Virus record (IMG/VR): IMGVR_UViG_3300025122_000107
Coordinates: 1-28,586 of that record
DNA: 28,586 nt
Strand: one strand, 5' to 3'
Source: a virus
Position numbers and translations under genes: made by a program. Positions 8,797 through 15,125 of the stretch are shown here, in pieces; positions within the stretch are counted from its first letter, which is position 1, and every line of letters starts with the position of its first letter. Under the pieces are notes generated by a model. It saw nothing but the letters and a program-made list of their open reading frames with translations. It was not told the DNA's origin and did not search any database.

Positions 8797-10162
8797 CTTT
8801 CTTCTCCTTCCTAAAGTTCTTATATCTCTCTTTTAATGCTTTTGCTTGATCTTGAGCAGATTTTGCCATAATTTCTTCAGGGGTTTCACCGTTAGATGGA
8901 AAAACTTTAATGTCAACATTGCCAGTATTCATAAAAATTGGATACACCTGTCCATCTTGTCCATTTCGATTCTTAGCAATGAAAATACGGCCAGTGTTGG
9001 TATTCTTATCCTCTGCAGTGCGGGAAACTGAAAAAATAAAGTCTGCTACAAAGCATTTATTAAAAGCTTCTGAAATTGATGCCATGGTAATCACTTCTGC
9101 GTTTAAGCCTGAACGGTTTGTTTGACTTGCTGTCCAACACGGACAATTGTTCTCTTGCGCAATGGCGCGAAGGTCTTCATAAATAGATTCTAGTTCCATT
9201 CTTTTCTCTTTTAAAAAAGAGATTGGTCGTAAAAGATCTGCATAGTCTACAATAATCATATCTGGTGTGATACCGCGCTGTTTAAGCTTTGCTAGATGTG
9301 TTCTTATGGTATTTGTAGATGCGCTTTTTGTAGGATATTCTTTAATTATTAGGTGTCCTTTAACATTCTTAACTGATTCATAAATTAAATCTTTATACTG
9401 TGATAGTTCTCCTAATGAAACTCCTGTAATACAACTGTCATATCGTGAAGCAATTATTGTTTCTTGAAGCTCTAGAGTATAATGTACAACCGTTTTACCT
9501 AATTTGACCGCTTCCGCGCCTAAGTGTACAAGAACCATACTTTTCCCTACACCAGTCGGTGATATGACGACTCCTAATTCTCCTTTGCCCATCCCTCCTT
9601 TACAAATATTATCAATTTCTTTCCAGCCAGATGTTATTGGGTTTCTTGCTTTAAATTCAAAACGCTTTTCAAAATCTTTTACATAATCATGTCCATAATC
9701 ATTTGCTATTCCTAAATGCATAGAATCATTAATTAACTTTTGGATTTCATCAAATGATGATCTTTGTAATAGATCAACTGATTTTAATATTGCTCTTTTA
9801 AGTGTTTGTTTCCTACAAAAATCTATGGCAGTATCTTGTATATAATTTACATCTTTTACTTCGGTGGCGATCATACGAGCAAAAAAATCTCGAACTTGTT
9901 TTTGAACTAGTTCATTTTCATTATTTAATCCTGCTCTTACAATGGATTTCATTATTTCTATAGAAGGGTGCGTTTTATACTTCTCTTTGTACTCCTTAAT
10001 TTTATAAACAAAGACCTGTAGATATTTTAATTCTAAAAAATTTATATCGAGGACTTCATATATCCGATCTGCAAATTCTATGTCTTGTAAAATAAGTTGA
10101 CATAAATTTTCTTGAAAATCTTTTCCAAATTTTGAAAAATCTGTTTTTTCATTTGAATTCAT
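8774..10162 (-). CDS. Replicative DNA helicase, DnaB/T4 gp41 type (SF4)
   Basis: A ring helicase that unwinds DNA ahead of the polymerase. The 462-aa chain has an all-helical N-terminal domain (about residues 10-150, DnaB_N-like) and a RecA-type motor: Walker A SPTGVGKS at 201-208, Walker B MIIVDYADLL with Asp306, and a conserved Gln-Thr motif TASQTNRS, followed by GRIFIAKNRNGQDG with the arginine-finger region. Length matches DnaB/gp41. It starts with ATG at 10162, overlapping the stop of the small membrane gene by one base (TAATG) without a strong ribosome site, so it is coupled. No separate primase is seen in the window. Confidence 0.93.
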   Translation of the reverse strand: MNSNEKTDFSKFGKDFQENLCQLILQDIEFADRIYEVLDINFLELKYLQVFVYKIKEYKEKYKTHPSIEIMKSIVRAGLNNENELVQKQVRDFFARMIATEVKDVNYIQDTAIDFCRKQTLKRAILKSVDLLQRSSFDEIQKLINDSMHLGIANDYGHDYVKDFEKRFEFKARNPITSGWKEIDNICKGGMGKGELGVVISPTGVGKSMVLVHLGAEAVKLGKTVVHYTLELQETIIASRYDSCITGVSLGELSQYKDLIYESVKNVKGHLIIKEYPTKSASTNTIRTHLAKLKQRGITPDMIIVDYADLLRPISFLKEKRMELESIYEDLRAIAQENNCPCWTASQTNRSGLNAEVITMASISEAFNKCFVADFIFSVSRTAEDKNTNTGRIFIAKNRNGQDGQVYPIFMNTGNVDIKVFPSNGETPEEIMAKSAQDQAKALKERYKNFRKEKKDVSGRQG

Positions 10163-10320
10163 TAATTAGTCTTTTGTTTAACCCAAACCCAGCCTACTAT
10201 GCCTATACAGAACCCAAATAAAGCTTGTGCTAGCGTTCCGGCTAGAGGCAACATTGCAAATGCAGCTATCAAACCATACCCAATTAAAAATCCTTTACTA
10301 AATTTATATAATAAATTCAT
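10162..10320 (-). CDS. Single- or double-pass small membrane protein, 52 aa
   Basis: The translation from ATG at 10320 is a basic start (MNLLYKFSKG), then two hydrophobic stretches (about residues 11-30 and 33-47) separated by Pro-Leu-Ala-Gly-Thr, and a basic tail ending KQKTN. It should insert into the inner membrane. A GAGGA ribosome site lies 10 nt upstream, and the TAA stop overlaps the helicase ATG by one base, which supports it as a real gene. I do not recognise the family. A holin is possible from size and topology, but the place next to the helicase does not support it. Confidence 0.65.
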   Translation of the reverse strand: MNLLYKFSKGFLIGYGLIAAFAMLPLAGTLAQALFGFCIGIVGWVWVKQKTN

Positions 10321-10342
10321 GATATCGTTTTCCTCGTATTTT

Positions 10343-10522
10343 TCAAATCTTTTTTACACCCCAGCTAAGAACATCAGTGTAATCAAAAGCACCAGCACTA
10401 AAAGCCACTCGCACGATTTGTTGACCATCGCTCCAATCTTTCAAAATACTAACTTTTCCAGTTTTACCATAATAATCATTATTTTTAGAAATAACTTTTA
10501 CTTTATCTCCAATTTTAAACAT
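10343..10522 (-). CDS. Small SH3/KOW-like protein, 59 aa
   Basis: Starts MFKIGDKVKVISKNNDYYGK, then TGKVSILKDW and a string of beta strands. The pattern of a GD-V start, a YGKTG turn and short strands is that of KOW/SH3-like small barrels, seen also in the tandem genes just upstream (start motif M-K/R-x-GD). It probably binds nucleic acid or protein, but nothing shows the partner. The start is ATG at 10522 with a GGGA-type site about 6-9 nt upstream, directly behind its own promoter at 10554-10582. It is the first gene of the transcript that leads into the membrane protein, helicase and nrdJ. Confidence 0.7.
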   Translation of the reverse strand: MFKIGDKVKVISKNNDYYGKTGKVSILKDWSDGQQIVRVAFSAGAFDYTDVLSWGVKKI

Positions 10523-10553
10523 TTTTTATCCCTTTCCCATCAACTTCATACAA

Positions 10554-10582
10554 ATGTTACCACACTTAATTTTTAAAGTCAA
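10554..10582 (-). promoter_or_regulatory. Sigma70-like promoter driving the helicase-nrdJ run
   Basis: Minus strand: -35 TTGACT at 10582-10577, a 17-nt spacer, and -10 TAACAT at 10559-10554 preceded by TGG (extended -10). It lies across the end of the preceding ORF and 32 nt before the ATG of the 59-aa gene. The upstream flank AGAGG and the first spacer bases match the promoter at 11432-11460. Confidence 0.6.
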
Positions 10583-10799
10583 CCTCTTTATTCACTACGC
10601 AAATAATTTCTGAATTTGTTTCTATCCAAACTTTTGCACCACATGAAAGTGGTTTGTCTGGAGAATAAATAACTTTGCAGGGTCCATCAATTATTGCTTC
10701 ATGGCAATAATCATTTGATTTATATGTTTTAACCGTGAGCACTGGTTTTCTTTCGCCAGTCTTTTGATTGCGACGAATTATGTGTTGGTTAACGTGTAT
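10566..10799 (-). CDS. ORF with no standard start codon; conserved-looking HVNQH protein, possible frame-shifted extension
   Basis: The frame is open from a stop (TAG) just upstream of 10811 to TAA at 10566 and reads IHVNQHIIRRNQKTGERKP, then TVKTYKSNDYCHEAI, IDGPCKVIYSPDKPLSCGA, and KVWIETNSEIICVV. It looks strongly protein-like, and I believe similar proteins occur in marine T4-like phages (memory, unchecked). There is no ATG, GTG or TTG before the HVNQH motif; the first is a GTG at 10742 with a poor ribosome site, which would remove the best-looking part. The listed start is an ATA. The frame is +1 to the upstream gene exactly at a run of seven A residues (10799-10805), and dropping one A would fuse the two. 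It is either a +1 frameshift product, a rare start, or a sequencing error. Function unknown. Confidence 0.5.
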   Translation of the reverse strand: MHVNQHIIRRNQKTGERKPVLTVKTYKSNDYCHEAIIDGPCKVIYSPDKPLSCGAKVWIETNSEIICVVNKEVDFKN

Positions 10800-11022
10800 T
10801 TTTTTCTTCGTCTATAGGCTCTAAATCATCTTTAAGAATCCATGTACTTTTTTTGCCAAGCTTAATTAAAACAGTTGCTTTCCTCTTGCCATCTGGGTAT
10901 TTTATATGACTTTCCTTGAGAATCAAAACTGGTTTTTCATAAGTCCAGGCATCTATGATCAATTGACTATCACCAAAATCAAATGAAGGTTGTATAATTA
11001 TTGCCAAATCACCGACCTTCAT
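10789..11022 (-). CDS. Small SH3/KOW-like protein, about 77 aa (tandem copy 3)
   Basis: Begins MKVGDLAIIIQPSFDFG and continues with alternating strands (PVLILKESHIK, RKATVLIKLGKK, STWILKDDLEPI), as in a small beta barrel. It is a diverged copy of the next two genes upstream, sharing the M-K/R-V/I-GDL start and an acidic final strand. I chose the ATG at 11022 over the one at 11070: it has GGAG 7 nt upstream and it gives the same start motif as the other copies. It overlaps the upstream gene by 14 nt. The C-terminus reads EEKNTR, where the seven-A run allows a shift into the HVNQH frame. Function unknown. Confidence 0.7.
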   Translation of the reverse strand: MKVGDLAIIIQPSFDFGDSQLIIDAWTYEKPVLILKESHIKYPDGKRKATVLIKLGKKSTWILKDDLEPIDEEKNTR

Positions 11023-11218
11023 TAACAATCTCCAATTCGTTTTCCCAACATGAACCCCTATAACCATCATCCCATTGAATATGATATAAAATATCGGGGT
11101 CTACAACCATCCCAACGCGGTAATCATCAGATGGCGGAAATGGTGGGCAAGCATCAAGTTTAATAATTAACCCAATGTGGTCACTCTCTTTATGTTTAAC
11201 CAAGTCACCGACTCTCAC
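11009..11218 (-). CDS. Small SH3/KOW-like protein, 69 aa (tandem copy 2)
   Basis: Begins MRVGDLVKHKESDHIGLIIK, then a loop with Pro-Pro-Phe-Pro-Pro, and ends ILYHIQWDDGY followed by a strand ENELEIV. The QWDDG and closing acidic strand are typical of SH3-like phage proteins. The start is GTG at 11218, with GAGG about 7 nt upstream, and it overlaps the end of copy 1 by 14 nt. Both 14-nt overlaps in this array use the same design: the start codon lies before GTCGGTGA, which contains the stop of the upstream copy. The protein is probably cytoplasmic; its partner is unknown. Confidence 0.7.
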   Translation of the reverse strand: MRVGDLVKHKESDHIGLIIKLDACPPFPPSDDYRVGMVVDPDILYHIQWDDGYRGSCWENELEIVNEGR

Positions 11219-11414
11219 TGATAACCTCTAAAATCTCATCTTCAAAAACAGAAGTAGGCATGTTTTCTCCTAAAAATAAAACTTCATAAACATAACTATT
11301 TATATTTTCGACGTAGCCATATAAAGGTCGACTTTGTTTCTTAATCGAAATAATTATCCCCGCCAATTTTATGGCCGGGAATACATCAACTTTTACTAAA
11401 TCTCCAATTTTCAT
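11205..11414 (-). CDS. Small SH3/KOW-like protein, 69 aa (tandem copy 1)
   Basis: Begins MKIGDLVKVDVFPAIKLAGI and continues with strands IIISIKKQ, YVYEVLFLG and FEDEILEVI. The order GDLV start, G-I-I-I turn strand and terminal EDEILEVI matches copy 2. The ATG at 11414 is the first gene after the promoter at 11432-11460, with a modest GGTGA site. It opens the tandem array. The length equals that of copy 2, which points to recent duplication followed by divergence. I do not assign a function. Confidence 0.7.
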   Translation of the reverse strand: MKIGDLVKVDVFPAIKLAGIIISIKKQSRPLYGYVENINSYVYEVLFLGENMPTSVFEDEILEVISESR

Positions 11415-11431
11415 TTATTCACCAGACTTAA

Positions 11432-11460
11432 ATTATGCCACATGTATATTTAAAAGTCAA
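11432..11460 (-). promoter_or_regulatory. Sigma70-like promoter of the tandem microgene array
   Basis: Minus strand: -35 TTGACT at 11460-11455, 17-nt spacer, -10 CATAAT at 11437-11432 preceded by TGG (extended -10). It lies in the short gap between the membrane protein and the first SH3-like gene. Confidence 0.65.
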
Positions 11461-11472
11461 CCTCTAAATTTT

Positions 11473-11814
11473 TTATTTCCATAATATTTGTATCCCAATA
11501 ATGAGTACTGATAAAAATAAACAAGATAATGTTTTAGCAGTAAAAATACTTTCTCTTACAAGTGCATAAGTGAATATTGCGAATATTACATTCGACGTGC
11601 CAAAGCCAATTAGTTTAGACGCCCATAACTCACCACTATCTTCTACAATATATTTAATTGCATACCAAAAACATAAGCCCATTGGAATTGCAAAAATGAC
11701 ATTAGATAAAATAGGACGATCTTGCCACCATTCCCAAACAAATTGAGAATTAAACTGAAACCATGCTAATATATTACCAATTGCAAATAATGCTATACCA
11801 ATTAATGTTTTCAA
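11473..11814 (-). CDS. Four-helix inner membrane protein, 113 aa
   Basis: Four hydrophobic segments at about residues 3-20, 37-55, 68-85 and 92-111, joined by short polar loops, with Trp-rich segments FVWEWWQDRP and ILSNVIFAIP. It belongs to the inner membrane. The pattern resembles small DMT/SMR-like four-helix proteins, and I recall similar proteins in marine phages (not checked), but no transport residue can be named. The start is a TTG at 11814; a stop lies five codons upstream in the same frame and no ATG or GTG fits, so it is the only common start. The ribosome site is weak (GAGAG 10 nt upstream). It follows tRNA-Arg by 34 nt and probably shares its transcript. Confidence 0.75.
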   Translation of the reverse strand: MKTLIGIALFAIGNILAWFQFNSQFVWEWWQDRPILSNVIFAIPMGLCFWYAIKYIVEDSGELWASKLIGFGTSNVIFAIFTYALVRESIFTAKTLSCLFLSVLIIGIQILWK

Positions 11815-11848
11815 TCCTAAGAACTCTCAATCTCTTTGTTAATTAAGG

Positions 11849-11922
11849 TACCCTCGGCAGGATTCGAACCTGCGACCCTCGGCTTAGAAGGCCGATGCTC
11901 TATCCAGCTGAGCTACGAGGGC
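11849..11922 (-). tRNA. tRNA-Arg (anticodon UCU)
   Basis: A full 74-nt cloverleaf on the minus strand: acceptor GCCCTCG/CGAGGGT, D arm GCTC/GAGC, anticodon stem TCGGC/GCCGA with loop CTTCTAA, and T arm GCAGG/CCTGC with TTCGAAT. The anticodon UCU reads AGA, a codon favoured in AT-rich genes such as these. CCA is not fully encoded (discriminator A, then CCT). It sits 7 nt after the dnaK stop. Confidence 0.95.
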
Positions 11923-11928
11923 ACAAAC

Positions 11929-13779
11929 TTACTCAATGATTTCAGCATCTAAAATATTCTCGTCTTCTTGACTCTGCTCTTCTGAGTTGTCTGTGCTACC
12001 CGCTTGCGCGTACGCTTTCTCTGCTAAAGAATGCATTATTGTTTCTAAAGATTTTAACATAGCATTAATCGCATTTTTGTCTTCAGAATTTACTAGTTTT
12101 TTAGCATCTTCCAATTTAGACTTAATGTCATTGTCATCAATCTTTAATGTCTCAACGGTAGATTCAATCTGAAAAACCATAGAGTCCAGTAGATTTCTTA
12201 GCTCAACCAATTCGCGTTTTTCTTTGTCCTTTGCTCCATGGACTTTAGCTTCTTCAATCATTTTATCGATTTCGTTGCTTGATAATCCGCTTGAATCCGT
12301 AATGGTAATCGAGTGATCTTTACCAGTTGCCTTATCCTTAGCCGAAACCTTTAAAATACCATTCGCATCAATATCAAAAGTTACTTCAACTTGAGGAATG
12401 CCGCGAGGAGCGGGTGGAATATTACCTAATTGAAATTGACCCAATGTGCGATTGTCTGTTGCCATTTCACGCTCACCTTGCAAAACATGAACATCAACAG
12501 CATTTTGATTATTAACTGCAGTTGAAAATATCTCTGATTTGCGTGTCGGGATAGTGCTATTGCGCTCAATAAGTCGTGTTGTAACACCACCTAAAGTTTC
12601 TATCCCTAAACTTAAGGGCGTAACATCCAACAAGAGTACATCTTTTACATCACCAGAAAGGACTCCACCTTGTACAGCGGCACCCAATGCTACTACCTCA
12701 TCTGGATTTACACCTTGATTTGGTTTCTTATTAAAAAAGTTTGTTACTGCTTCTACGACTTTAGGAATTCGAGTAGAACCGCCAACCAATACAATTTGAT
12801 CAATGTCTTTTATTTGGACTTTAGCATCTTTAATTGCCTGTTTGCACGATGCAAATGTTTTTTTAATAAGACTGTCAGTCAATTGATCAAATTTTGCACG
12901 GCTAATCGTCAAATTTAAATGCTTAGGTCCCGCGGAGTCCGCGGTCAAAAATGGTAAATTAACATTAGTTTCGTGTGCTGAACTTAGTTCAATTTTAGCT
13001 TTTTCTGCAGCCTCGCGAATCCGCTGAAGAACCATTTTGTCATCTGATATATCGATACCAGTTTCTGATTTAAATTCTTTCGTGACATGATCAATTAATA
13101 CCTCGTCGATATTGTCACCGCCTAAATGCGTATTTCCTGAAGTTGCCAGGACCTCAACAACGCTCTCCCCAACTTCTAAAATAGATACATCAAAGGTTCC
13201 CCCCCCAAAGTCATATACTGCAATTATCTCATCATTGTTTTTGTCTAAACCATAGGCTAAAGCTGCAGCAGTAGGCTCATTAATGATTCGTCGCACTTCT
13301 AAACCTGCGATTTTACCGGCGTCTTTTGTTGCTTGACGCTGACTGTCATTAAAGTAGGCAGGAACAGTAATCACTGCTTCTTTTACCTCTTCTCCCAAAA
13401 ATGTTTCTGCTGCTTTTTTAAGTTTTTGTAATACTTTTGCACTAATTTCCTGCGGAAAATAAGTTTTTTCATCAATCTGTACGGCGGTGCCACCGGTGTC
13501 TGAATTTATAATGTTGAATGATACCTTTTCTGCAGAATCTTTGATTTCATTTAATTCAGAACCAATAAACCTTTTAATAGAATATAGAGTTCTGTTGGGA
13601 TTAACGACTGCTTGTCGTTTTGCAGTAATACCAACTAAAGTTTCTTTATCAGTAAACGCTACAACTGAAGGAGTCGTACGATTGCCTTCTTCGTTAACAA
13701 TAATAGTTGGTTTTCCGCCCTCCATTACAGCTACACATGAATTTGTTGTACCTAAATCAATTCCAATAATTTTTCCCAT
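11929..13779 (-). CDS. dnaK: Hsp70 chaperone DnaK, full length
   Basis: An ATP-driven chaperone that binds exposed hydrophobic stretches of proteins. The 616-aa chain is a complete bacterial Hsp70: phosphate loop [10 protein letters not shown] at 5-14, [37 protein letters not shown], then the interdomain linker [15 protein letters not shown], the beta-sandwich substrate domain with QGERE, and a helical lid. The tail is acidic ([17 protein letters not shown]), close to the DAEFEEV type of bacterial DnaK. Start: ATG at 13779 with an AAGGA site. It is flanked by tRNA-Arg on one side and a 59-aa lipoprotein gene on the other, all in one leftward run. No dnaJ or grpE is seen, so host cofactors would be needed. 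By eye it is somewhat richer in G+C than its neighbours, as expected for a conserved or transferred gene. Confidence 0.97.
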   Translation of the reverse strand: MGKIIGIDLGTTNSCVAVMEGGKPTIIVNEEGNRTTPSVVAFTDKETLVGITAKRQAVVNPNRTLYSIKRFIGSELNEIKDSAEKVSFNIINSDTGGTAVQIDEKTYFPQEISAKVLQKLKKAAETFLGEEVKEAVITVPAYFNDSQRQATKDAGKIAGLEVRRIINEPTAAALAYGLDKNNDEIIAVYDFGGGTFDVSILEVGESVVEVLATSGNTHLGGDNIDEVLIDHVTKEFKSETGIDISDDKMVLQRIREAAEKAKIELSSAHETNVNLPFLTADSAGPKHLNLTISRAKFDQLTDSLIKKTFASCKQAIKDAKVQIKDIDQIVLVGGSTRIPKVVEAVTNFFNKKPNQGVNPDEVVALGAAVQGGVLSGDVKDVLLLDVTPLSLGIETLGGVTTRLIERNSTIPTRKSEIFSTAVNNQNAVDVHVLQGEREMATDNRTLGQFQLGNIPPAPRGIPQVEVTFDIDANGILKVSAKDKATGKDHSITITDSSGLSSNEIDKMIEEAKVHGAKDKEKRELVELRNLLDSMVFQIESTVETLKIDDNDIKSKLEDAKKLVNSEDKNAINAMLKSLETIMHSLAEKAYAQAGSTDNSEEQSQEDENILDAEIIE

Positions 13780-13791
13780 AATATATAATCC

Positions 13792-13971
13792 TTATTTTGA
13801 TCGAACCCACCGGCAGTGAGTCTCTTTTTCGCCGTTCTTGTTTACTTTTTCAGTGCATACTTTTTCATAAGTTTCCACTACTCGCGGAACCCTTCTGCCT
13901 ACTGAGGGATACGGGATATAACACCCCGCACAGAAAGCCGTCGCCGCCAACAATACAATAAACCTCTTCAT
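13792..13971 (-). CDS. Small predicted lipoprotein, 59 aa
   Basis: Begins MKRFIVLLAATAFCAGC: a basic start, a hydrophobic core and a lipobox-like CAGC, so cleavage before Cys17 with lipid attachment is likely. The mature part is basic and proline/valine-rich (IPYPSVGRRVPRVV), with two more cysteines. It would sit in the outer or inner membrane facing the periplasm. Start: ATG at 13971 with a strong AAAGGAG site, 8 nt spacing. The stop TAA overlaps the ribosome site of dnaK, so the two are coupled. Phage lipoproteins of this kind act as outer spanins or in superinfection exclusion; neither can be shown here. Confidence 0.75.
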   Translation of the reverse strand: MKRFIVLLAATAFCAGCYIPYPSVGRRVPRVVETYEKVCTEKVNKNGEKETHCRWVRSK

Positions 13972-13992
13972 TTAACTTTCTCCTTTGTTAAG

Positions 13993-14066
13993 TACGCCCG
14001 CCTGGACTTGAACCAGGGACATCCACCTTATAAGAGTGGCACTCTAACCTACTGAGCTACGGGCGC
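13993..14066 (-). tRNA. tRNA-Ile (anticodon UAU)
   Basis: A 74-nt cloverleaf: acceptor GCGCCCG/CGGGCGT, D arm GCTC/GAGT, anticodon stem CCACT/GGTGG with loop CTTATAA, and T arm CCTGG/CCAGG with TTCAAGT. The anticodon is UAU, which reads AUA. Most bacteria read AUA with a modified CAU tRNA, so a UAU version is uncommon. CCA is not encoded. It lies just behind a promoter and 21 nt before the lipoprotein gene. Confidence 0.92.
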
Positions 14067-14090
14067 AAAATTTCTTTACCTACTGTTTAA

Positions 14091-14118
14091 AATATAGGAC
14101 TTTTAATTTGTTTGTCAA
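14091..14118 (-). promoter_or_regulatory. Sigma70-like promoter upstream of tRNA-Ile and dnaK
   Basis: Minus strand: -35 TTGACA at 14118-14113, a 16-nt spacer, and -10 TATATT at 14096-14091. The predicted start of transcription lies about 18 nt before the tRNA, so it could drive the tRNA-lipoprotein-dnaK unit. Confidence 0.6.
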
Positions 14119-14138
14119 GTTTTTTTATAAAAAAACTT
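14117..14138. repeat. Perfect 22-bp palindrome over the exonuclease stop codon
   Basis: AAGTTTTTTTA followed by its exact reverse complement TAAAAAAACTT. It spans the last codons and stop of the exonuclease gene and touches the -35 box of the next promoter. It may form a weak hairpin in RNA or be an operator. Confidence 0.55.
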
Positions 14139-15111
14139 CTTTATTGTCAACAACAATTTTTTTATATAGAGAAAATAAACTATCCCAATTAAAGACTCCA
14201 AAGCCATCCTTGATCATCTTGACATGAACTGCAGTTTGGTTAAATTCATATTCAAAAGTTTTAAGAATATTGTTAATTTTTTGTTTTGTTTGCACACTAA
14301 TAAGTGGTACATATAGTTGCATTATTTTATAATTTTTTTCAATAACTTCTTTGTTTTCTAAAATATTTCTATGGGCCTGTAAAGGGTTTTCAACAGATTT
14401 ACAAAAATCTAAAACATCATCAATAGTGTATGTTTTTTCCTCACTCAGAAATTTAAATCGTTTCATCATTGTGGGCATCCCAACACCAGGAACTCCCAAA
14501 AGATTATCTGATTTATCTCCAACAATTGCCCGGGCCAAAGCAAAGTTTGTTGGATGTATACCATGTTTATCAACAAGACGACTTGTGTTTAATATCTCTT
14601 TCTGAATTGGCCTAAAAACAATAGTCTCTTTATCACATAGTTGATAAAAATCTTTATCTGAACTTACAATAATCTTTTGAATCCCTTTCAATAGTGGAGC
14701 TTGTGTAATGTGCGCGATTATATCATCTGCTTCAATGCTTGGCTCCATAAATTGGATTAAAGGCATGTCATTAAGATATTCAATTAGTCTCGTCTGTTGC
14801 CAGATCTTATTTTGGATTTCTTCATTAGCTGTTAGATTTTTTATATCACGGTTTAAACGAATAGGTTTACGGCCTTCTTTATAATTTTTATTATAGCTTT
14901 TTCTTTTTTGTGATCCACCCGCTCCATCCCAAACAATAATAATACTATCTGGTTTAATGTCTCGGGTTAGTTTTTGAAGAATTTTAAGAAATCCTTTCAA
15001 CCCACCTATAGGTTCGCCATTTGTTGATAAACTAGGGTCAACAATGTATGCTCTATAATACATGTTGAGAGCATCAACCACCAAAAGTCTTTTCTTTTTT
15101 TTATTTTGCAC
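14125..15111 (-). CDS. 5'-3' exonuclease / flap nuclease (T4 RNase H, Pol I N-terminal type)
   Basis: Removes RNA primers and 5' flaps from DNA. The 328-aa chain has the metal-binding acids of the family: Asp13 (VVDALN), Asp62 (VWDG), Glu and Asp at 127-130 (EADD), Asp152 and Asp154 (SSDKDF), and Asp199 and Asp202 (GDKSDN), followed by the DNA-binding helix-hairpin GVPGVGMPT. There is no polymerase domain. The start is a GTG at 15111; it has no clear ribosome site and lies 14 nt after the uvsX stop, and no ATG in this frame would keep the first motif. Together with the separate polymerase gene at 18014-19210 it makes up the parts of a Pol I. Confidence 0.92.
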   Translation of the reverse strand: MQNKKKKRLLVVDALNMYYRAYIVDPSLSTNGEPIGGLKGFLKILQKLTRDIKPDSIIIVWDGAGGSQKRKSYNKNYKEGRKPIRLNRDIKNLTANEEIQNKIWQQTRLIEYLNDMPLIQFMEPSIEADDIIAHITQAPLLKGIQKIIVSSDKDFYQLCDKETIVFRPIQKEILNTSRLVDKHGIHPTNFALARAIVGDKSDNLLGVPGVGMPTMMKRFKFLSEEKTYTIDDVLDFCKSVENPLQAHRNILENKEVIEKNYKIMQLYVPLISVQTKQKINNILKTFEYEFNQTAVHVKMIKDGFGVFNWDSLFSLYKKIVVDNKEVFL

Positions 15112-15125
15112 GGTACTATGGATTA

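Noticed and set aside
10199-10576. 125-aa plus-strand reading frame over the small-gene region
   Set aside because: It lies opposite two small minus-strand genes with ribosome sites, a promoter and a coupled stop/start, and its own translation is low-complexity with no ribosome site.
11929-13779. DnaK as host DNA joined by an assembly error
   Set aside because: Both flanks are same-strand small genes and tRNAs with coupled signals, and no dnaJ or grpE accompanies it. Coverage would still be the deciding test.
14139-14151. Second TTGACA near the end of the exonuclease gene
   Set aside because: No good -10 box at 16-18 nt; only an A/T run is available.
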